Shown here: piece by piece, positions 1 to 7,000 of the stretch | How the letters are laid out: each line of letters begins with the position of its first letter | How positions within the stretch are numbered: the stretch's first letter is position 1 | Assembly (NCBI GenBank): GCA_032353305.1 | Contig: JAUCNG010380259.1 | Span: forward strand, 1-11,157 | Direction of reading: 5' to 3' | DNA: 11,157 nucleotides | Source: Cephalothrix spiralis | Lineage: Eukaryota; Nemertea; Palaeonemertea; Archinemertea; Cephalotrichidae | The notes under the pieces: generated by a model | The model's database searches: none | Told to the model about the DNA's origin: nothing | Seen by the model: the letters and a program-made list of their open reading frames with translations, nothing else | Made by a program: the position numbers and the translations under genes

Positions 1-876
1 TATCTATAACGTCAAATTGACTTGAACTCTTTGTCGATAAACAATAGTTTGAAAATGATATTTCAATAATAATAATATGAATACTGATACTGGCCCAAGG
101 CTAGGGGTGACCGAAATAAACGACTGAGGGAATATGACGTCATGACCAGGGCCAAGTGTCCGTGCTAAATAATATTGCGGGTTTGAATTTAGCACTACCA
201 CCCGAACTACGATCAAGCGTTTTAAAAGTATATTCAACATCGCCCAGGTTAGTAAAATTTATTGCGGAATTTGGTCCGATGGGTTGCGATTATCAGACTA
301 CATACATGATTGTTACTGGAATAATTTTTCGTAATTTCAGTTGATAATTTTCGTATAAGAAGTTAACCAATAATTTCATAAATCGTTAATTATTTACCAA
401 AAATCGTTAAGTTTTTAATTGTGAAAATGCGCTAGGATCGGCTAGAGCGGCGCTAGGCATCGCAGTCCTTTTAATTTTTACTGTACTCCAACAGGGTGAC
501 CACAACTTTCTGAAAACAAAATTCCATGACATTTCCATGACTTTTCCCCGACATATCCAGAAATTTTCAGTCGCGACAACTTGAAAAATTCCGAAAAACA
601 GTCGCGACATCATTTTCAACTGCCAAATAACCCAGCACAACAAAAAAAATTACCCGGGCCGGACGACATTTATTTTTAAAATTCCATGACATTTCCAGGT
701 TTTCTCTAGTTTTTTCAATTTTCCATGACAATTTGTGCCAAGTTTGGAATTCCATGACATTTCCAGGTTTTCCGGCATGTGGTCAACCTGTCCAAATAGG
801 CCTACTGCATGTTTACAGATAAGGCCATAAAATTGAGCCAACTGTAAACTTTTTTGATAAGGAAAATAATAATTAC
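1..876 (-). other. Intron downstream of exon 8, incomplete
   Basis: Minus-strand intron starting at the GTAATT donor and running off the left edge. Apart from the hAT-like MITE at 492-790 I see no coding block, RNA gene or clear repeat. A TGACGTCA palindrome lies at 135-142. Short ORFs at 4-240 and 156-344 have no recognisable motif and are treated as chance. Confidence 0.75.
492..790. mobile_element. hAT-like non-autonomous element (MITE), 299 bp
   Basis: The termini are CAGGGTGACCACA at the left and, reverse-complemented, CAGGTTGACCACA at the right: 12 of 13 bases match. The element is flanked by identical 5-bp direct repeats TCCAA (487-491 and 791-795), as expected for a target-site duplication. 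Inside it are several copies of AATTCCATGACATTTCCAGG-type sequence in both arms (near 520-535, 680-700 and 749-770) and a direct repeat of CAGTCGCGACA (568-578 and 599-609). No transposase reading frame is present. CAGG ends fit hAT elements, though most hATs make 8-bp duplications, so the superfamily call is less sure than the element itself. Confidence 0.78.
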
Positions 877-1003
877 CGAGTATTTTAATTGCACTCGTTT
901 CCTCAGTCCTAATCATCATCTCCCACTCCATCCACTCGAATTTTTCAGTCGAGTTACCCGAATCATCAGGAATGTCAGTCATATTGCATTTCCAAAATCG
1001 AAC
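877..1003 (-). CDS. DMXL2: DMXL exon 8 of the window (VRFWKC...), last one visible
   Basis: This 127-bp exon has 42 codons plus one base. The acceptor is TTCTTCAG (AG at 1005-1004) and the donor GTAATT at 876. It reads VRFWKCNMTDIPDDSGNSTE, then KFEWMEWEMM and IRTEETSAIKIL. VRFWKC completes the WD blade begun in the previous exon (CSDGR|VRFW), and family members continue with an acidic linker and a W--W-L-like segment as here. The expected next segment (GRPVAVSCSYTGR-like) is not found in the remaining 876 bp, so the following exon lies beyond the left edge. Confidence 0.9.
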
Positions 1004-4000
1004 CTGAAGAAAAACAATTCGTTACATAAAGTGTTAGTCTGGTATACAAGACGTTACTCGATGCGAAACTTTTCACATCGTGCAAGTTAATGTATAAACG
1101 AAAGTGCAAAAAATTTTTGTTTATCAAACTAATAAAGTGTAAGCCCACAAGCAAGCTCGATAATTTTTCAACCGAAAAATAGAGGGAAAATCCCGCAAAA
1201 AAGGTAATTATTTTAGAGAGTACACTGAATATTTCTTAATTTGATTGGACTTTGTGATCGACAGTGACATTCGTCTTTGAGGCCGATCACATATCAGCCT
1301 GGTAACCGCCTTGTCGGCTACGTCGGCTACTCTTATACACTTATCGAATAGCGTGTTTTCATTACACACCAAGCCGAGGTAATTTAATTGACGCAATTGC
1401 CTTTGATTATGCATTTACGCAACCAAGTCCCGAGCACTAAGGATCAGTCGGCGAGAGATCAAACGGGGATCTCACCCACGACAATAAGATTAGGTGTCTC
1501 ATGACTGAATGAAAGCCTAACATCTTAGCCTATTACTGATACCAACGTTAATAAATTCATGTCACACATGACATGACAGCGATAAACCGATTTTAAAATG
1601 GACATCTTGGGCAAGTTTTTAAATAAGCAAAATAGCAACATCTTACCCTTCCATCAGAACAGGCAGTTGAAAACAGATACGGTGCATAGCATGCTGGGTA
1701 GATGGATGCTGAGCTGAGATGACCTGCAGCAACTGACGCGTGTAAAACCTGTACACTTTCCGGTAGATCAAGCATTTGTGTGCAAACCTAGAAAAAAAAT
1801 ACACAATTTAGTGGAATTATTGAAATGACTATTAAGTATTGTACTTTTGGGAATGTCACCGCTAAAGTAAACGAAGAGTAATAAGGCTATGTGGTATCAT
1901 TGGAAAGGTATTGGGACGGGGATTCCCAAAGGCTATATGCGAAAAACCGCATTTCTCTAAAAACCGCAGAACCGCATGTGACGTCACAACACGAATTTGA
2001 GAAAATGGCACCTAGCCATTTCAAGTATAAATTGGTTCCTTATTACATTTTTGGCATCAGTTTTTTATTAATATCCAACCGTTTAAGCTGTACTGAAATA
2101 GCTAAATGCGGTTTAACGCCGCTAGGGGCGCCCTTGTGACGTCATTTTATTTTCATGTAGCCTTAGGGAATCCCCGTAAAAGTCGGAATTTGAAGTAAAT
2201 TTATTTTTCATTGAAATGGATACTTCTTCCTCAATTCAATTCAATATGCCGTGTAATTTATAACAGCAAGAATAATTTATATGTCTTCTATGCGACACGA
2301 GTCACAGACGAGTACAATATTGAAAGGACCTCTGTACTTTATGCGTTAAACACTGGTCCAAAAAATTGAAGAAAAAAATTGAAAAAAATCAAGAATTTGC
2401 ACTCTAAGACTTGCTATACTCAGCCAGGAAGATTGGGTAATAATGGGCCATGTACAGAAGTATACATCTTGACAGCGGGGAGACCTCTATATTCTGCCCG
2501 CTGTTTACAATGAGTTTTATATGTGGAACGTATATAGGCGCAGTATTGCACGAATGACCAGCAGATTACAGATATCGACTAAAGAGGGCAATACATTTAT
2601 ATTAGTTATACTGATTTCGGAACAAGATGATATACCTTGGTTGTAGTAGTAGTAAACCTAAGAGATCCTTGTCTGTAGTTATTATTAACGCCTGGTGAAA
2701 GAGGAACTGGATCTTCATCATCTTCGTGGGTGATGAAATGGTCAGCATTATACTGTGACGTGTCGATCGGTTCTAAAAATGAAATAAGACATGAAAGTAT
2801 ATGTAATTTAATATAAAGTATCACAATAATATAAAAGTTCGATATTATGAGTCCGAAACATGAGAAAGGGTGTAACGAATAGATCGGGATATACATAATA
2901 TGTTTATCCCGATCTATTCGTTCCAATCTTACTCAAGTTTCGGACTTATAACATCATATTTCTGGAATGAGCATTAATTTTTGTATAAAATAAGACATGA
3001 GTAGGCAAGCCGAGGGGCGAGAATCGATTTTTGTAGATGTAATTTCAGTAATTTCGACGTAATTTTAGTAACTTCGATTCACTTTCAAACTAATTATAAT
3101 TTCGATTCTTGCCTACGCGGCAAGCTATATGTTCTCTTAGAGGCCATCTTTTTTTGACAACTAAATGTGCAAGCGAAACAACTAAAGACCGAAATAAGAC
3201 CGAAGGGAGTCATGAGAACAAAATTAATTCTTATTACGAAATGGACCAAATACCGAATTTAAACAGACTTTTTGTTTTTCAGTTCCGTCTCAAGGGCCGT
3301 ATGTACGCTCAAATTTACCGATTTTTAAAACCCTTCCCCTTTTTTCTTCTCTCGGTGTAGTGTCCAGTCAGACATATACCCCTTCGGACGAACATGTATG
3401 CCTTTTCGGCTTAATGAGATTTCGGCCTTACGTCTTTTCTATCTTAAATCTTCAAGGGCCCTCGGTATTTTGGGCTGGACCCACTTAGACAACTTGCTGT
3501 TTTCTTCATTTATATCAGTAAAACTTCATAATGGCCTAAACCAAGCTTCTTTCGCAACTGTAAAAATTTTTGTTCAAGATGAAAGTTTTGAAACCTACCA
3601 TTCTCATCTGGTGTTGAAGAGATAACTATTCTCCACATATGCAGTACGGATCCATTATTGATTTTTTCGATGACAACCAGGAAGAAATGTTCTTCAAAAA
3701 CGGTTATGTTACGTAAATCGATAAAAGCCTCTTTGCCCGCGTGACCTTTGCGGTCATATTCCGATGATTTTCTACCAGCTATCATTTGATCTTGAAAAAT
3801 ATGGAGAAATTGAGTATTTTGCCAGTCCTGAAACGAAAAATATATAAGGTAAAAGAAGATTCTAAGTACTCCGGAATACCGAAAAGGCATAACCATGAAA
3901 ACAACCTAATGTATTTTGAAAGATGTTTTTGCATCTACAACTAGGGGCGACATTTCGTCTTTCCTATTTAAAAGAACACTTCCGACTTCTCTCATATACA

Positions 4001-7000
4001 CTAAATCTCCAGGGGACTTGTCATACAAATTGTATAACACACGGTTCTGCGTTCATATTACATTTATAATAATGAGGAGAAGAGCAGACCGCAGAAAATG
4101 TAATTTAATGATACGTGGGATATATTTGTTTGGCCTTCATTATAACAAAACAAGTGAGTGGAAACAAAAAATGTACAGGGAGTCCCAATATTATGGAAAA
4201 TAGCCAGATGACGTCATATTTTGACTTAATTATGAATTGACCATATCGCTGCTAGTTATTTCTAGAGAAAACCTGTTCTTCTCTTTCAAATAGAATAAAT
4301 TTTGTGTAAATATGACTTACAACAACTGAGCTACATCAATTTCCCCAAAGGACTCAAAAGTTCAATTTCCCCACCATTATAAATAAACGTCCTGTCTCAG
4401 TTGAGAAAAAAGGTTTGTGAATTATTTAGGATTTTTTAATTTTTAAAAATTAACAATTCAATTTACTATTCACAAAAATATTTAACAAAAATAGAAATGC
4501 ACTGAAAATATTCCAGATTCTCTCGATTTAGCATGGGATTTATGGTGGGGAAATGAGACATGAGGTTTTTCGGAAGAATCATCGTAGCTCCCTTAGACCA
4601 GTCTCTCAAATGCATATTTTTTTCAATTATTAAAATATTCATAATAAAGTCACAATATGACGTCATCTGGATGTTTTTTTTATAATATTGAGACACACTG
4701 TATAATATATCGGTGATTAATGCAATACATACCTGTTTTGCTTCCGAAATAGCTTCTAATTCTAAAATGCAGCCAGGCCTCGCTGTGCTTTGCAAACTCA
4801 CTATCGTGAAGTCACAGTCTCCTGAATCATCTCCAGTTGGCTCGTCTGCCTGCTCTCCAAAAGCCGAGGAATCACTACTGGAGTGACTCATTGCAGTCTA
4901 TAACAAAAGATAAAACAGATATAGTTCAAAAAATCACGTTTAACTAAATGACAAAAATAGACAAACAATCTTTGTTTATTTTTGGCATTTGATACGCAAA
5001 TCAAACATTTTTTACATCTCTACATGTAGGTTGTCTTTTTTTGGTTTCCGCAAATGGCTTAAAGTTCAAAGGCATAAAATGTAAGAAATGAACAAACAAT
5101 TAGGCTTACAAATAAGTATATTGTTTTGTTTATTTTTGACATTTTAGTAGCTTTTTATGCTTAAATCTTATGTCGATCAACATCGTAAGTACAATAAATG
5201 CTCTTTACTAATGCACGGTCGGGACCAGCACTTGGGGAAAAGCCCAATACAATAAAATACCATTTTTGTAATACTCTTTATACGATGTAGTCACTACATC
5301 GTATATAGAGTATTACAAAAATTGTATTTTGGAATTTTGGACTTTTTAAAACGCCCTTATGGAGAGATGCTCGTATTATGGAGGCGCCCAACAAGAAAGG
5401 TATTTCTGTATCATTTTTTGTTGCTGTCTCAGAGCATCAGAAGTTGTACTGTGGCCGAATTGGTTTGGGAAGAAGAGGTTGGGGCCGAATAGTTAGAGTC
5501 GAAGTGGTTGTGGCCGAAGTGGATGAGGATGCAGTTGTAGGAACCTAACTGGTTGGGGCCGAACTTGTTGGGTCGAAGAGGTTGGAGCTCTCAAGACCGG
5601 CACCCGATTACGTGTAGGCACCTCTCGTGTGATTTTAATTTTCGTTTCATGGAATACATGAATAACAGTGGCCTAATTAACTTTATATTATATATATGAA
5701 GGAACCGGCACAGAGAAAAAATTATGATACCGGATTGGATAAACAGCTTGGTGATAGGGGATTGCGCAGTCCAAATAACAAACAATTACTTACGTTTTTG
5801 CGGGTCGGATTCAGGGCATCAGCGAGCAGTGTTCTAGCATCTATCACAGCTTGAAATATACGTAGGCTCTTTCCGTCAGAGGCGACGAAGAGAGCACTTG
5901 GAGAATTACTACATGGTCCTAAAGACGAACTGAAAACAAAATTATATGCATATTACCATATATTTTCATTAATCCAGAAAGGGGCAAGGTGGGGATAAAA
6001 ATAAACCTAGCAAGGGGTACGGTGCGAATTAAAATAAACCTCGCACACGAGCACGATGCTAGAATACATACAGTATTTACCGCATATAAAAAATGCAGTT
6101 GCCAGTATGCGGGGTAATCTCGGGTCCTTGACCGCTAACAAAACACAATTCCGCCAAACGCAAATATTCTCTACAAGAAATTCCGTAGCGGCGAACTCCT
6201 TATTTCGAAGAGCTAGTGATAATAACAACGATTCCCTACTATTTTTTTAATAAATACGTAATGCTTATTTCTGACATGCCGACGCTCGACAATTAAATCC
6301 GCGTAATTGATGGTGAAAAAGGAAAATTAATGACATTTATTGTGTTAAACTTTGACCCTGACAGTCCATCGCATACAAACCTATATAATAGTAAAGCACT
6401 TATCGCCCTCTACTAAATTTTATTTTAATAGGGTCAAACTCTCGTACACATCACGCTTCCTGTGGGGTGTGGCCTTCGCAGTAACCCAATTTGGGTCACT
6501 AAGCGGCGGCTCGTACGAACCCAAGCTGTCACGGTTGTGATGACTTCAATGCGGGCTGTAAGTCTAGTGCCTACACCAACCGACCGAGTTAGCATATAGG
6601 TTATGTATATTTTGATCAATACTTACCTAGGCAAGAGGGTTGGAACCCAGGCTACATTTGAGAATGCTGATATTTCTGGAGAATTAATCCTAGCCAATTC
6701 CACAATGCCACCCGATTTTGAAAGCGGGCCGACGCTGTCAACACGCCATAGAATAAGTTCACTACAAAATCCAACGGTATTGTTCCAATTTTTGCTATCC
6801 TTACTAAGTCGATGATTATGAATTGGGGTAGTCGGCTCCCCTTCCGGAATGTTATGATGTGATGTTGTAAGTAACAGAGGTAATACAGGATGACAAGCCG
6901 CTGAATTAGTCCGGAAGCGATGACCACATGCTCTTGACGCATGCGCGACACTCAAAACTAAAGTAAATTTTGAACTTTCAGCAAAACTGATCTGCCACTG

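Larger units (their letters stand above)
2773..3598 (-). other. Intron between exons 5 and 6
   Basis: 826-bp intron with donor GTAGGT and acceptor ATTTTTAG. From the acceptor end it holds a direct-repeat-bracketed hairpin insertion (2782-3000) and an inverted/tandem repeat patch (3001-3116). The stretch 3117-3598 has no identifiable feature; two plus-strand frames there (3109-3360, 3398-3625) lack recognisable domains and the second overlaps exon 5. Confidence 0.75.
4898..5793 (-). other. Intron between exons 3 and 4
   Basis: 896-bp intron with donor GTAAGT and acceptor TTATAG. It is packed with repeats: foldback units at 4946-5145, a long palindrome at 5254-5330 and the GGCCGAA-repeat patch at 5451-5604. 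The remaining 5605-5793 shows nothing definite. Confidence 0.8.

Noticed and set aside
1208-1500. Possible SINE or tRNA-related sequence
   Set aside because: No A box or B box at suitable spacing and no flanking duplication found.
3510-3896. 128-codon minus-strand frame as a standalone protein
   Set aside because: Its core is DMXL exon 5; both ends are intron read-through past clear splice sites.
4466-4891. 141-codon minus-strand frame as a complete gene with its own Met
   Set aside because: Only 4733-4891 is exon; beyond the GTATGT donor the frame enters intron and the mariner-like MITE. The Met is internal.
6652-6951. Open frame of 99 codons on the minus strand
   Set aside because: It overlaps DMXL exon 2 in another frame and has no recognisable motif.
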